Part shown: positions 52,696-61,640 of the stretch, piece after piece
Numbering within the stretch: the stretch's first letter is position 1
Layout: each line of letters opens with the position of its first letter
Source: Puniceicoccaceae bacterium
GTDB lineage: Bacteria; Verrucomicrobiota; Verrucomicrobiia; Opitutales; Opitutaceae
DNA length: 64,000 nt
Assembly: GCA_007695295.1 (NCBI GenBank)
Contig: REEB01000069.1
Location: forward strand, 1 to 64,000
Direction: 5' to 3'
Made by a program: the position numbers and the translations under genes
The notes under the pieces: generated by a model
Told to the model about the DNA's origin: nothing
Database searches by the model: none
Seen by the model: the letters and a program-made list of their open reading frames with translations, nothing else

Positions 52696-54657
52696 ATGGA
52701 TTTTTTCGAAGTCCAGGACTTGGCCCGGCGCAAGTCCCGCCTGCTGGTGGTCTACTTTGCGCTCGCGGTCATCGGCATCATCCTCGCGGTCTATGGCGCT
52801 TACATCCTGATCGCGGAGTTGGTCGGCCTTGGTTTGGACGAGCAAGGCACAGGCCTTGGCTGGTGGCAGCCGGAGGCTTTCCTCTGGGTCGCGGGCGGCA
52901 CGTTCGCCCTGGTCGTCGTCTCCAGCCTGGGCAAAATCCGCTCCCTGCGCTCCGGCGGGGGCCAGGTGGCGCGCCTGTTGGGGGGCCGGCAGGTGGATCC
53001 GGCGACCACCGATCCGCTGGAGCGTCGCTTGCTCAACGTGGTCGAGGAGATGGCCATCGCCGCGGGCATGCGGGTGCCCGATGTTTATCTCCTGCCCGAT
53101 GAAGGTGGCATCAACGCCTTTGCCGCCGGTTACTCGCCGGATGATGCCGCGGTGGCCTTCACCCGCGGCTGCTTGGTCAACCTGACCCGAGACGAACTCC
53201 AGGGGGTGGTGGCGCATGAGTTCAGCCACATCCTCAACGGCGACATGCGGCTGAACATCCGTTTGATGGGGCTGATCTTCGGCATCCTGGTGATCGCCAT
53301 CCTCGGCCAGATCGTTTTGCGATCGGTGGGCCGGGCATCGCTCTATGCGGGCGGCGGCCGCCGGGGAAAGGGAGCCGCCGTAGTGGTGGTGATCCTCCTG
53401 ATGGCTTTTGCGCTGATGGTCATCGGCTATATCGGCGTCTTTTTCTCCAGGCTCATACAAAGCGCGATCTCCCGGCAGCGGGAGTTTCTGGCCGACGCCG
53501 CGGCGGTTCAATTCACCCGCAATCCCGACGGGATAGCCGGGGCGCTGAAGAAGATCGGCGGCCTGAGTTCCGGCTCCTCCCTGCGCAATCCCCATGCAGC
53601 GGAAGCCGGACACCTCTTTTTCGCCAACGGGCTCTCCGGGTTCTGGATGAATCTCTTCGCCACCCACCCGCCCCTCGACCGCCGCATCGGGGCCATCGAC
53701 CCGTCCTTCGACGGCCGGTTTCCCAAGGTCACGCCCGCGGCCATGGTCCAGGACCGCGCCCCACCCCCGGGTACGGCTCGCGGTTTTGGCGGCGGCCCCG
53801 GCGCCGGTGCCACGACCGGCCCTCCGCCGATCCGGCCCGAGCTGGTGGTGACCGGCATCGGCATGCTGGGGGCGGCCCAAATGACGGCGGCCCGCCTGAT
53901 CCTCTCCCGGGTGCCCGAAGAACTCCACCAAGCGGCCCATCGGCCGGAGACCGCCCGCCTCGTGATTTTCGCGCTCCTGCAGGAGGAGAATGCGGAAGAC
54001 CACCAACGCCAGCGCGAGCTGCTGGCCCGGGTGCTCCCGGCCGCCGACCTCACCGCGCTGGAACGCTTCGACGCCGCGGTCCGGCAAGCGCCCTCCGAGG
54101 TTCGCCTTCCCCTCATCGATCTTTGTCTGGGCAGCTTGCGGCAGTTGGGAGAAACCGCCGCCGCCGCCTTCAAGCGGCAGATCGAAGACACCATCCAAGC
54201 CAATGGCCAAGTGTCGCTTTTCCAATTCGCCGCCCGCAAAATCATCCATCGCCATCTCCAGCCACCCTCGGCCCACCAGCGGCGCGGCACCGTGCAGTAC
54301 TACGGCGTGGGAACCCTGGGCGAGGAAATCGGCTTTCTGCTGTCCGTGGTGGCCGGAGCGGCCGGGCGGACCGGCGCCGCGGTGGACCACGCCTTCCAGG
54401 CGGGCGCGGGGCGTTTGCCCGAACTCCGAAGATCCCTCCGGCGGCTCCCACAAAACGAACTCAAGGGCGAACACTTCGAGGAAGTTCTGGAACACCTTGA
54501 TCTCGCGGCCCTGCCGGTGAAACGGCGCATCCTCGAGGCGTGCGCTCACGCCGCCGCGTCGGACGGGCGCATCGCGCAGGACGAGGCCGAGCTGCTTCGG
54601 GCGGTTGCCGCGGCCCTCGACTGCCCGTTGCCGCCCTTCGGCAGAACGGCGGCCTGA
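52696..54657 (+). CDS. M48 family membrane metallopeptidase with C-terminal TerB-like extension
   Basis: 653 residues. Two membrane helices (about 16-40, 58-75) are followed by the peptidase core, with zinc ligands and catalytic Glu in H174-E-F-S-H178 and the downstream 'QREFLADAAAVQFTRNPDGI' segment carrying a further ligand. Two more helices lie at about 190-260. About 370 residues follow the core, ending in 'ACAHAAASDGRIAQDEAELL' and 'AAALDCPLPPFG', which resembles a TerB-type domain. It is similar to HtpX-type quality-control proteases and is coupled with LemA. The TerB-like tail is a pattern match only. Confidence 0.86.
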   Translation: MDFFEVQDLARRKSRLLVVYFALAVIGIILAVYGAYILIAELVGLGLDEQGTGLGWWQPEAFLWVAGGTFALVVVSSLGKIRSLRSGGGQVARLLGGRQVDPATTDPLERRLLNVVEEMAIAAGMRVPDVYLLPDEGGINAFAAGYSPDDAAVAFTRGCLVNLTRDELQGVVAHEFSHILNGDMRLNIRLMGLIFGILVIAILGQIVLRSVGRASLYAGGGRRGKGAAVVVVILLMAFALMVIGYIGVFFSRLIQSAISRQREFLADAAAVQFTRNPDGIAGALKKIGGLSSGSSLRNPHAAEAGHLFFANGLSGFWMNLFATHPPLDRRIGAIDPSFDGRFPKVTPAAMVQDRAPPPGTARGFGGGPGAGATTGPPPIRPELVVTGIGMLGAAQMTAARLILSRVPEELHQAAHRPETARLVIFALLQEENAEDHQRQRELLARVLPAADLTALERFDAAVRQAPSEVRLPLIDLCLGSLRQLGETAAAAFKRQIEDTIQANGQVSLFQFAARKIIHRHLQPPSAHQRRGTVQYYGVGTLGEEIGFLLSVVAGAAGRTGAAVDHAFQAGAGRLPELRRSLRRLPQNELKGEHFEEVLEHLDLAALPVKRRILEACAHAAASDGRIAQDEAELLRAVAAALDCPLPPFGRTAA

Positions 54658-54672
54658 TCCTCACGGGAGCCC

Positions 54673-54906
54673 TCAGAACCGCAACCGGCCGTTGCGGAGA
54701 CCGCAGCGCGGACAATTCAGCTCCTCAGCCCCGGCGCGGCCGGCGTACAGTTTGTCACAACGGATGCAGTGAAAAATAACCCGGCGGCGCTCGTCTTCGA
54801 AGAGCCTGCGGTCGCGGTAGTCGTAGTAGACCCACAGGGACGCGATCAGCCCCATGCCGCAGAGGAGGTAGACAATGGCGCCGACTGAAAGCGAGAGGGT
54901 TATCAT
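54673..54906 (-). CDS. small membrane protein with C-terminal zinc ribbon
   Basis: 77 residues. An N-terminal membrane helix ('LSVGAIVYLLCGMGLIASLW') is followed by a charged segment and two CxxC knuckles, C-I-R-C and C-P-R-C, forming a zinc ribbon near the end. It is convergent with the M48 peptidase gene. Function unknown; small ribbon proteins of this type are often annotated as hypothetical. The reading frame ends in 'GLRNGRLRF'. Confidence 0.65.
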   Translation of the reverse strand: MITLSLSVGAIVYLLCGMGLIASLWVYYDYRDRRLFEDERRRVIFHCIRCDKLYAGRAGAEELNCPRCGLRNGRLRF

Positions 54907-55002
54907 GGCGGAGACTCAGTGGTTGCGGAAGGGCGATGCAGCCATGATTAACGCAGCCATTCCGAGTGACAAGCATGGCGACCGCTGGCATCGGGAGAAG
55001 CC

Positions 55003-55032
55003 AAAGAAAAGCGCGCCGGGTGTCCGGCGCGC
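55003..55032 (-). terminator. intrinsic terminator of the alpha/spc operon
   Basis: On the minus strand a perfect 9 bp GC stem (GCGCGCCGG/CCGGCGCGC, 55032-55011) with a 4 nt loop is followed by TTTTCTTT (55010-55003). It is 37 bp downstream of rplQ and should end the ribosomal-protein operon. Confidence 0.85.
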
Positions 55033-55069
55033 ATTGAAAAGGTGCGGAAGTGAAAAGGGACGTACGACG

Positions 55070-55651
55070 TCAGCCCTTCTTTTCCTCCCCGGCGTCGGGA
55101 GCGGGTGCTTCTCCGGCTGGTTTTTCCGGCGCCGCTTCCCCATCCCCGGCGGCGGGTGTCTCTGCCGGCGCCTCGGCGGCGGCTTCGGCAGCCTGAGTCT
55201 CGGTGGCGGCCTCTGCGGCGACCGCGGCGGCGGGGGTGGGTTTGGCGGCCTGGGCTTTGCCGCGCCCGCGGCCTTTGCGGTAACCGGTGTCTTCGGGGCC
55301 GACAAACTCAATCAAGGCCATTTCGGCGGCATCTCCAATCCGGCGCTGGGCCAGCTTGTAGATGCGGGTATAACCTCCGGGGCGGTCTTTGAAGAGGTCG
55401 GCTTTTTCGTTAAAGAGAATGGCAACCGCCTCTGGATCCCGCAGGCGGGAGGCCGCCAGACGGCGCTGGGCCAGCCCGCCTCGCTTGGCGAGGGTAATGA
55501 GCCGCTCGACAAAAGGCCGAAGGGCTTTCGCCTTGGCCAGCGTGGTGCGGATCCGGCCCTCACGAATGAGGGCGGCGGCGAGATTAGCCATCAGGGCGAG
55601 GCGGTGCTCTTTTTTGACCCCGAGTTGGTGACGGTGCTTGCTGTGGCGCAT
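55070..55651 (-). CDS. rplQ: 50S ribosomal protein L17 with long C-terminal tail
   Basis: 193 residues. The L17 core covers about 1-120: 'MRHSKHRHQLGVKKEHRLAL', 'LIREGRIRTTLAKAKALRPF' and 'GYTRIYKLAQRRIGDAAEMA'. A tail of about 70 residues rich in Ala, Glu, Pro and Lys follows and has no counterpart in most bacteria (E. coli L17 is 127). Last gene of the operon, 27 bp after rpoA. Confidence 0.96.
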   Translation of the reverse strand: MRHSKHRHQLGVKKEHRLALMANLAAALIREGRIRTTLAKAKALRPFVERLITLAKRGGLAQRRLAASRLRDPEAVAILFNEKADLFKDRPGGYTRIYKLAQRRIGDAAEMALIEFVGPEDTGYRKGRGRGKAQAAKPTPAAAVAAEAATETQAAEAAAEAPAETPAAGDGEAAPEKPAGEAPAPDAGEEKKG

Positions 55652-55678
55652 GGCGGGAGGAGCGGGCGGCGGCCCGGA

Positions 55679-56680
55679 TCAGATGTCTTTTTTGGTTTCG
55701 AGAAGGCGCTCGTCGAATTTCATGCCCAGGGAAAGACCGAGCGATTCGAGCTTGTCCTTGATTTCGTTGAGCGATTTCTTGCCGAAATTACGGTATTTGA
55801 GCATTTCCTGCTCGGTTTTCATGGCCAACTCGCCGACGGTGGTGATGTTGGCGTTGTTAAGGCAGTTGGCGGCACGGACGGAAAGCTCGATCTCGTTGAC
55901 ACTCATGTTGAGCAGCTTGCGGAGCTTGTTCTGCTCCTCGCTGACTTCGGCACCTTCGTCCTCGAACTCGAATTTCTCATCGGAGACATTGTCAAACACA
56001 TCGAGGTGGTGCTTGAGGACGGCGGCGGCTTGTTTGAGTGCGTCATCGGGCAGGATGCGGCCGTCGGTGGTGATCTCGAGGATGAGCTTGTCGTAATCGG
56101 TGATCTGGCCGACGCGGGTGTTTTCCACGCTGTAGCGGACCAGCCGCACGGGGCTGTAGAGGGAGTCGATCGCAATCACGCCGATGGCCTGGTCCTCCTT
56201 TTTATTAAGATCCCACGGGCAGTATCCCCGGCCGGTGCGCACCTCCAGCTCGGCGGAAAACGTCATCGGCTTGTCGAGGGTACAAATGACTTGGTCGGGA
56301 TTGATGATCTCGATGTTGGAGTCAGCCTGGATGTCCGCGGCGGTGACGGGACCCTGGCGGTCGACCTTGAGAAAAAGGATGACGGGCTCCCGCTTGTGGG
56401 AGATGAGGATGATCTTCTTGAGGTTGAGGACGATGTCGGTGACATCCTCCACCACTCCATCGATGCTCTGGAACTCGTGGCTGACGCCATCGATCTTGAC
56501 CGAGGCGATGGCCGAACCCTCAATGGAGCTGAGCAGCACCCGTCGCAGGGAGTTGCCGATGGTGTGGCCGTAGCCGGCTTCGAAAGGCTCGGCGATGAAT
56601 TTGGCGTAAGTGTTGGACGAACCTTCCTCGACTTTGACGAGCCGGCTGGGCAACTCAAACTTTCCGATACGTTTGGGCAT
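55679..56680 (-). CDS. rpoA: DNA-directed RNA polymerase subunit alpha
   Basis: 333 residues. N-terminal dimerisation and assembly domain: 'FEAGYGHTIGNSLRRVLLSS' and 'TGRGYCPWDLNKKEDQAIGV'. The C-terminal UP-element domain is 'LSVRAANCLNNANITTVGEL' and 'MLKYRNFGKKSLNEIKDKLE'. Length is normal. Within rpsM-rpsK-rpsD-rpoA-rplQ. Confidence 0.98.
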   Translation of the reverse strand: MPKRIGKFELPSRLVKVEEGSSNTYAKFIAEPFEAGYGHTIGNSLRRVLLSSIEGSAIASVKIDGVSHEFQSIDGVVEDVTDIVLNLKKIILISHKREPVILFLKVDRQGPVTAADIQADSNIEIINPDQVICTLDKPMTFSAELEVRTGRGYCPWDLNKKEDQAIGVIAIDSLYSPVRLVRYSVENTRVGQITDYDKLILEITTDGRILPDDALKQAAAVLKHHLDVFDNVSDEKFEFEDEGAEVSEEQNKLRKLLNMSVNEIELSVRAANCLNNANITTVGELAMKTEQEMLKYRNFGKKSLNEIKDKLESLGLSLGMKFDERLLETKKDI

Positions 56681-56713
56681 GGCTGATGGGTGGGTTAAGG
56701 AATCCGGAGGGGA

Positions 56714-57325
56714 TCAGAACCGGCTGTAGAACTCGACGATCAACTGTTCGTTGACGCCGGGCTCAATATCTTCCCGGGTGGGAAGGCGATTGATGATGCC
56801 GCGGAACGACTCGTCCTGGCGGGTCATCCAGGCCGGGGTGTTGCGCAGGCGGGTTTCTTCGATGTTGCGGGTGGCGAGCTGGCGGGAGGAAGTGGCGTTG
56901 CGTACTTCGACCTCGTCGCCGGGGCGAACCGTGTAGCTGGAAATGTCGACCTTGCGGCCGTTGACGCGGATGTGGCCGTGATTGACGAACTGGCGGGCGG
57001 CCTGGCGGGACTTGGCCCAGCCGAGGAGGTAGACCACGCTGTCGAGCCGGGTTTCGAGGAGTTGGAGAAAACGCTCGCCGGTGATGCCGCGTTGCTTCTT
57101 GGCCGCCTCGAAGGTACGGCGGAACTGCCGCTCCATGAGGCCGTACATATAGCGCAGCTTCTGTTTCTCGTTGAGACCGACGGCATACTCGGAGAACTTG
57201 CGGCGTGAGCGGGGGCCGTGGATGCCGGGCGGAAAGTTGCGCTTTTCGAGAGACTTGTTGGTGCCGAATATCGGCTGCCCGAAGCGGCGGCTGATGCGGG
57301 TGGTGGGACCGGTGTAACGAGCCAT
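56714..57325 (-). CDS. rpsD: 30S ribosomal protein S4
   Basis: 203 residues. S4 initiates 30S assembly and is a translational repressor of its operon in E. coli. 'RYTGPTTRISRRFGQPIF' at the start and the S4 domain 'ETRLDSVVYLLGWAKSRQAA' and 'QFVNHGHIRVNGRKVDISSY' are complete. It lacks the N-terminal zinc cysteines (C- form). Confidence 0.97.
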   Translation of the reverse strand: MARYTGPTTRISRRFGQPIFGTNKSLEKRNFPPGIHGPRSRRKFSEYAVGLNEKQKLRYMYGLMERQFRRTFEAAKKQRGITGERFLQLLETRLDSVVYLLGWAKSRQAARQFVNHGHIRVNGRKVDISSYTVRPGDEVEVRNATSSRQLATRNIEETRLRNTPAWMTRQDESFRGIINRLPTREDIEPGVNEQLIVEFYSRF

Positions 57326-57354
57326 GATGGATAGAAGTGGAAGGTGGCTGGTGA

Positions 57355-57966
57355 TCAGACCCGGCGGCGCTTGGGAGCGCGGCAGCCGTTGTGGGGCACG
57401 GGAGTGACGTCGATGATAGCGGTGATCTCAAGCCCGAGGGCCTGGAAGGCACGGATGGCGGAGTCGCGGCCCATGCCAGGGCCTTTGACCTGAATGGCGA
57501 CCTCCTTGAGACCGTGGGCCATGGCGGCGCGGGCGGCATCCTGGGCGACGACTTGGGCGGCGTAGGCGGTGGATTTGCGGGAGCCGCGGAAGTTCATCTT
57601 GCCGGCGCTGGACCAGGAGATGGCGTTGCCCTTCTGGTCGGTGATGGCCACGATGGTATTGTTAAAGGTGGCGAGAATATGAGCCACGCCGGCAGAGACA
57701 TTCTTGCTGCCCTTGGCCTTGCGGATCTTGACGGCACCGATCTCGTCCTTGAGGAGGTCGGCGGCCGTGGGAGCCTTGGGGCGCGTGCTTTCGCCCTCGG
57801 CGGGTGTTTCGCTCCCGGCGGCGGCGGGTGCCTCGGTGCCGGGCGCAGGTTTTTCGGCTTTGGGCGCTTTCTCGGTCTTGGGCGCCGGGTCGGTCTTGGA
57901 AGGTTGGGCGCCGGAGGCGGATTGGGCTTGGGCCTCGTCGGGCTTGCGGGTGGATTCTTCAGCCAT
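57355..57966 (-). CDS. rpsK: 30S ribosomal protein S11 with N-terminal extension
   Basis: 203 residues from ATG 57966. The S11 core starts at about residue 80 ('[20 protein letters not shown]', '[20 protein letters not shown]') and ends '[18 protein letters not shown]'. The first ~75 residues are an Ala/Pro/Lys/Glu-rich, low-complexity segment absent in E. coli S11 (129 aa). No internal ATG lies between the extension and the core, so the extension is likely translated. Confidence 0.95.
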   Translation of the reverse strand: MAEESTRKPDEAQAQSASGAQPSKTDPAPKTEKAPKAEKPAPGTEAPAAAGSETPAEGESTRPKAPTAADLLKDEIGAVKIRKAKGSKNVSAGVAHILATFNNTIVAITDQKGNAISWSSAGKMNFRGSRKSTAYAAQVVAQDAARAAMAHGLKEVAIQVKGPGMGRDSAIRAFQALGLEITAIIDVTPVPHNGCRAPKRRRV

Positions 57967-57992
57967 GAGAAAAGAGTGGATGGGGTTGGTGG

Positions 57993-58367
57993 TCAGGATT
58001 TGCGGGTGGCGCCAACGGTGCGGCGGGCGCCTTTGCGGGTGCGGGCATTGGTGCTGGTGCGCTGGCCACGAACGGGCAGGCCGCGGCGGTGGCGGAGGCC
58101 CCGGTAGCAATTGATGGCCTGGAGACGCTTGAGGTTGGCGGAGATCTCGCGGCGGAGATCGCCCTCGACCACATACTTGTGATCGGTGATCAGGGCCATG
58201 ATCTTGTTGATCTGTTCCTCGTTGAGATCGTCGGCCCGGGTGGTGGGCTCGATGCCCGCATCGACCACAATGGTGCGCGCACGGGCGGGCCCGATGCCGT
58301 AGATGTAGCGGAGGGCATATTCGATTTTTTTCTTACCGGGGATGTCGACGCCGAGAATTCGTGCCAT
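57993..58367 (-). CDS. rpsM: 30S ribosomal protein S13
   Basis: 124 residues. S13 contacts the P-site tRNA and the 50S subunit at the head. '[20 protein letters not shown]', '[18 protein letters not shown]' and '[20 protein letters not shown]' are diagnostic. It is 49 bp downstream of map with no rpmJ or infA between. Confidence 0.98.
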   Translation of the reverse strand: MARILGVDIPGKKKIEYALRYIYGIGPARARTIVVDAGIEPTTRADDLNEEQINKIMALITDHKYVVEGDLRREISANLKRLQAINCYRGLRHRRGLPVRGQRTSTNARTRKGARRTVGATRKS

Positions 58368-58416
58368 AGCGGGAAAAGATTACAGATGAAGTTAAAAACG
58401 TTAAATGGTAAAAGAG

Positions 58417-59205
58417 TCAGGAGGAAGTGGAGACCGGAACGGGTCCGGGGAGGGTGAGAATTTCGGGCTCACCCTCGGTGACGAGGACGGTGTGCTCGTG
58501 ATGGGCGGAAGGGAGACGATCGCGGGTGACGACGGTCCAGCTATCATCGAGAACCTCCACTTCGGGGCGGCCGAGGTTGACCATGGGCTCAATGGCCAAG
58601 GTCATGCCGGGACGAAGTTTCGCGCCCGTCTTTTTGCGGCCGAAATTGGGAATCTGGGGCTCCTCGTGCATGCTGCGGCCGATACCGTGGCCAACGAAGT
58701 CGCGGACGACGGAAAACCCCCGGGACTCGACCCAGTTCTGGATCGACCAGGAGATATCCCCCACCCTGCAACCCGGCCGGACCTTGGTCAACGCCCGGGA
58801 AAAGGCGTCCTCGGCGCACCGGATGAGGGCGAGACAACGGGGGTCGACTTCGCCGACCGGGATGGTGCGGGCGTTGTCACCGATGAAACCACGGTAGCGA
58901 ACGACCACATCAAGCGCAACGACATCACCCTCGGCCAGAATACGGCGGATACTGCCGATCCCGTGCACGACCTCTTCGTTGACCGAGATGCAGATGAATG
59001 CCGGGAAGGGCTTGTGGGTGCCATGGTAGTTGTGACAGGCACTTTCGGCCCCGCGGTCTTCGATGAGGCGGCGGGCGAGCTGATCCAGGTCGTAGGTGGT
59101 CACGCCGGGAATGGCCGTGCGGGCGACGGCATCGAGCACTTCTGCGGCCACACGGCAGGCCTCACGCATGCCGGCGATTTCCTCGGCTGTCTTGATCGGA
59201 ATCAT
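58417..59205 (-). CDS. map: methionine aminopeptidase type I
   Basis: 262 residues from ATG 59205. MAP removes the initiator Met from nascent proteins. Metal ligands are D99 ('VALDVVVRYRGFIGDNA'), D110, H173 ('FVGHGIGRSMHEEP'), E206 ('LAIEPMVN') and E237 ('HHEHTVLV'); the substrate His is H81. No zinc-finger extension is present. The start overlaps the stop of the adenylate-kinase-like frame (ATGA), so the two are coupled. Confidence 0.97.
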   Translation of the reverse strand: MIPIKTAEEIAGMREACRVAAEVLDAVARTAIPGVTTYDLDQLARRLIEDRGAESACHNYHGTHKPFPAFICISVNEEVVHGIGSIRRILAEGDVVALDVVVRYRGFIGDNARTIPVGEVDPRCLALIRCAEDAFSRALTKVRPGCRVGDISWSIQNWVESRGFSVVRDFVGHGIGRSMHEEPQIPNFGRKKTGAKLRPGMTLAIEPMVNLGRPEVEVLDDSWTVVTRDRLPSAHHEHTVLVTEGEPEILTLPGPVPVSTSS

Positions 59206-59603
59206 GAGGCCGCGGGGAGCGCCGCGGTGAGACCCCGGGCTTGGTAGTGGTCGAATACCTCGCTGAAACCGATGCCGGCCTCGGCCGCCCCGCGGGACGC
59301 AACCGCGAACAGGCAGGCTGAGAGCGATTCCTGCCGGGCGTCGAGCCACTCGTCAAAAACGAGGGCTTGGGCGCGGTTGGCCGGAAAGCCGCGCAGCAGG
59401 AAGGAGGAACCGGGCTTGCGGGCCCAGAACCAACGGCGGACGTCGGCCGCAGCGGTCGGGGTTTCGGGTGCGAAGCACACCAGATTGGAACTCAAAGAAC
59501 AGAGAGCAGTTTCCACCCCGGCATTGCAGCCGGCGGGAACCAGCAACAGACACCTGGATCTCCCGATTTCAAGGGCGGAAAAGGATAAGGAACTGTCAAA
59601 CAA
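59202..59603 (-). CDS. short degenerate adenylate-kinase-like protein
   Basis: 133 residues from a TTG start, in the position (between secY and map) normally held by adk. Segments recall adenylate kinase: the strand before the P-loop ('CLLLVPAGCNAGVETAL'), 'FLLRGFPANRAQALVFDEWL' (like the DGFPRT-Q-A-x-x-L segment) and 'VFDHYQARGLTAALP' (like the Y-x-x-x-T-x-P-L end). But the P-loop GxPGxGKGT is lost (no Lys in the right place), the NMP-binding and LID regions are missing, and the length is about 60% of Adk. It is thus probably inactive as a kinase. It could be a remnant, or a re-purposed domain. Its stop overlaps the map start by ATGA. Confidence 0.5.
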   Translation of the reverse strand: MFDSSLSFSALEIGRSRCLLLVPAGCNAGVETALCSLSSNLVCFAPETPTAAADVRRWFWARKPGSSFLLRGFPANRAQALVFDEWLDARQESLSACLFAVASRGAAEAGIGFSEVFDHYQARGLTAALPAAS

Positions 59604-59626
59604 GGGAAGTGCTGTAAAGCCGGAAT

Positions 59627-61126
59627 TCAGAAACTTCTGAGGATCCAGGCGATCATGCCGATGCCGAAGATCACTCCCAGGGCAAGATAGAGGCTGCCGA
59701 CATTGCGGAGGTCGGTGGCCCCGGCGATGGTGGAAGCGCGGGCGGCGGTGGGGTTGCGGCCACGAATCCGGCCCTTGCGCAGGAAGCCATCGTAATGGCG
59801 TTGCAGCAGGAAGGTTTCGATCTGCCGGAGGGTGTCGAGCAACACGCCGACGGTGATGAGCATACCGGTGCCGCCAAAGAAGATGGCTATGCGCATGGGC
59901 ACATTGAACTCGTAGAGGAGGAAATCCGGAAAGATCGCGATGATGGTGAGGAATATGGCTCCGGCCAGGGTCAGCCGGGTCATGATGAAGTCCAGAAACT
60001 TGGCCGTGGGCTCACCTGGCCGCACCCCGGGAATGAAGCCCCCGTACTTCTTCAGGTCGTCGGCGATCTGAATCGGTTTGAACATGACCGACACCCAGAA
60101 GTAGCTGAAAAACAGAATCAGCCCGGCCATGATCAGGTAGTAGGTCCAGTGGCCCCGGAGCAGGTTGTTGGAGAAATCGACCAAGAAGCGCCAGTCAAGG
60201 GCCGCGCCGAGCTGAGAGAAGATCTGCTGCGGGAAAAGAAGAATGGCGCTGGCGAAGATGACCGGCATGACGCCGGAGTAATTAACCTTGAGCGGAAGGA
60301 AGGAGCTTTGGCCGCCGTAGACCTTTCGGCCCACCACCCGCTTGGCATATTGGACGGGGATTTTGCGCATCGCCTGGGTGACGGCGACAATACCGGCGGT
60401 GACAGCGATGAGGAGGAAGCCCATCAACACCGCCTCCGGCGCCCCGAGGGTGGTCACACCGACGGGAGCGAAGAAAAGCTGGTAGGTGGCCTGCACCGCC
60501 CCGGGGAGATCGGCCAGAATGCCGACCGTGATGAGAAGCGAGATCCCGTTGCCGATGCCACGCTGAGTGATCTGCTCGCCGAGCCACATGAGCAGTACGG
60601 TGCCGGCGGTCAGAAAGATGGTCGAGGTGACGAGAAACCAGGCCTTGCCGGTGATGACAATGGCTCCGTAGGTCTCTTGGTCGAAACCCGCGAAGAGCCG
60701 TTCGGGGTTTTGGAGAGCGAGAATGAGCAGCACGCCCTGGACGAGACAGATGGCAACGGTCGCGTAGCGGGTGTACTGGGTGATTTTCTGCCGACCGGTG
60801 TCGCCTTCCTGCTGGAGCCGGCTGAGGGCCGGGACCACCGCGGTCATGAGCTGGAAAATGATCGCCGCGCTGATGTAGGGCATGATGCCCAGGGCACAGA
60901 CCGCTCCCCGGAGCAAGGCACCGCCGGTGAACATATTGTAGAGCCCGACGAGGCTGCCCGCTCCACCGGCGGTCTGGGCGGCGAAAAAGTCCTGCAGCGG
61001 CCGGGGATCGAGGCCGGGCAGGGGGATATTCGCGCCCACGCGGGCGACAAACAGGAGGGCGAGGGTAAAGAAAATCTTGGAGCGGAGCTCCGGTATTTTC
61101 AGGGAGTTGGTAAAAGCGGAAAACAT
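59627..61126 (-). CDS. secY: preprotein translocase subunit SecY
   Basis: 499 residues. SecY is the protein-conducting channel. Ten membrane helices with the plug region after helix 1 ('ARVGANIPLPGLDPRPLQDF', 'SLVGLYNMFTGGALLRGAVC', 'ALGIMPYISAAIIFQL') and the cytoplasmic loop 'IPVQYAKRVVGRKVYGGQSS' are conserved. It is longer than E. coli SecY (443), by a longer first periplasmic part and loops. It follows rplO by 25 bp. Confidence 0.97.
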   Translation of the reverse strand: MFSAFTNSLKIPELRSKIFFTLALLFVARVGANIPLPGLDPRPLQDFFAAQTAGGAGSLVGLYNMFTGGALLRGAVCALGIMPYISAAIIFQLMTAVVPALSRLQQEGDTGRQKITQYTRYATVAICLVQGVLLILALQNPERLFAGFDQETYGAIVITGKAWFLVTSTIFLTAGTVLLMWLGEQITQRGIGNGISLLITVGILADLPGAVQATYQLFFAPVGVTTLGAPEAVLMGFLLIAVTAGIVAVTQAMRKIPVQYAKRVVGRKVYGGQSSFLPLKVNYSGVMPVIFASAILLFPQQIFSQLGAALDWRFLVDFSNNLLRGHWTYYLIMAGLILFFSYFWVSVMFKPIQIADDLKKYGGFIPGVRPGEPTAKFLDFIMTRLTLAGAIFLTIIAIFPDFLLYEFNVPMRIAIFFGGTGMLITVGVLLDTLRQIETFLLQRHYDGFLRKGRIRGRNPTAARASTIAGATDLRNVGSLYLALGVIFGIGMIAWILRSF

Positions 61127-61151
61127 GCCCGGTGCGATGGAAGCGGCCGGC

Positions 61152-61598
61152 TCAGGCGGTCTCGGCTTGGCCGCCGGCGGCTTCGAGTTTGGCCTTGGCG
61201 GAGGCGGAGAATTTGGCGGCGGTCACGGTCAGGGCGCGGTCGAGTTCACCTTGGCCGAGGATTTTGAGCGGACCGGAGGAGCGGCGGAGGACTCCCAATT
61301 CGACCAGCTTGGCATGGTCGATGGTGGTGACGGATGGATCGAGCGCGGCGAGGTCGCTGATATTAAGGATGGAAAACTCGGTGCGGAACCGAGCCTGGTT
61401 GAAGCCGCGGTGCGGCAGTTTGCGGTAGAGGGGCATCTGGCCGCCTTCAAAACCGGGGCGGATGCTGCCGCCGGAGCGGGCGGTCTGGCCCTTGCCGCCG
61501 CGACCTGAGGTCTTGCCTCGGCCGCTGCCTTCACCGCAGCCGATACGTTTGCGGCGGTGAACCGCGCCGGGGACATTGGATAATTGGTGCAATCTCAT
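61152..61598 (-). CDS. rplO: 50S ribosomal protein L15
   Basis: 148 residues. 'RLHQLSNVPGAVHRRKRIGC' at the start, the Gly-rich 'GEGSGRGKTSGRGGKGQTAR' RNA-binding loop, and 'FEGGQMPLYRKLPHRGFNQ' are diagnostic. It is 42 bp downstream of rpsE with no rpmD (L30) between. Confidence 0.97.
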   Translation of the reverse strand: MRLHQLSNVPGAVHRRKRIGCGEGSGRGKTSGRGGKGQTARSGGSIRPGFEGGQMPLYRKLPHRGFNQARFRTEFSILNISDLAALDPSVTTIDHAKLVELGVLRRSSGPLKILGQGELDRALTVTAAKFSASAKAKLEAAGGQAETA

Positions 61599-61640
61599 GG
61601 CTTCTGGTGATGGAAGAGGTTCGGATGGGGGGCGGTCGGA

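Noticed and set aside
54686-54704. Inverted repeat CCGCAAC/GTTGCGG near the end of the small zinc-ribbon gene as a bidirectional terminator
   Set aside because: It lies within coding sequence and has no T-run; more likely chance.
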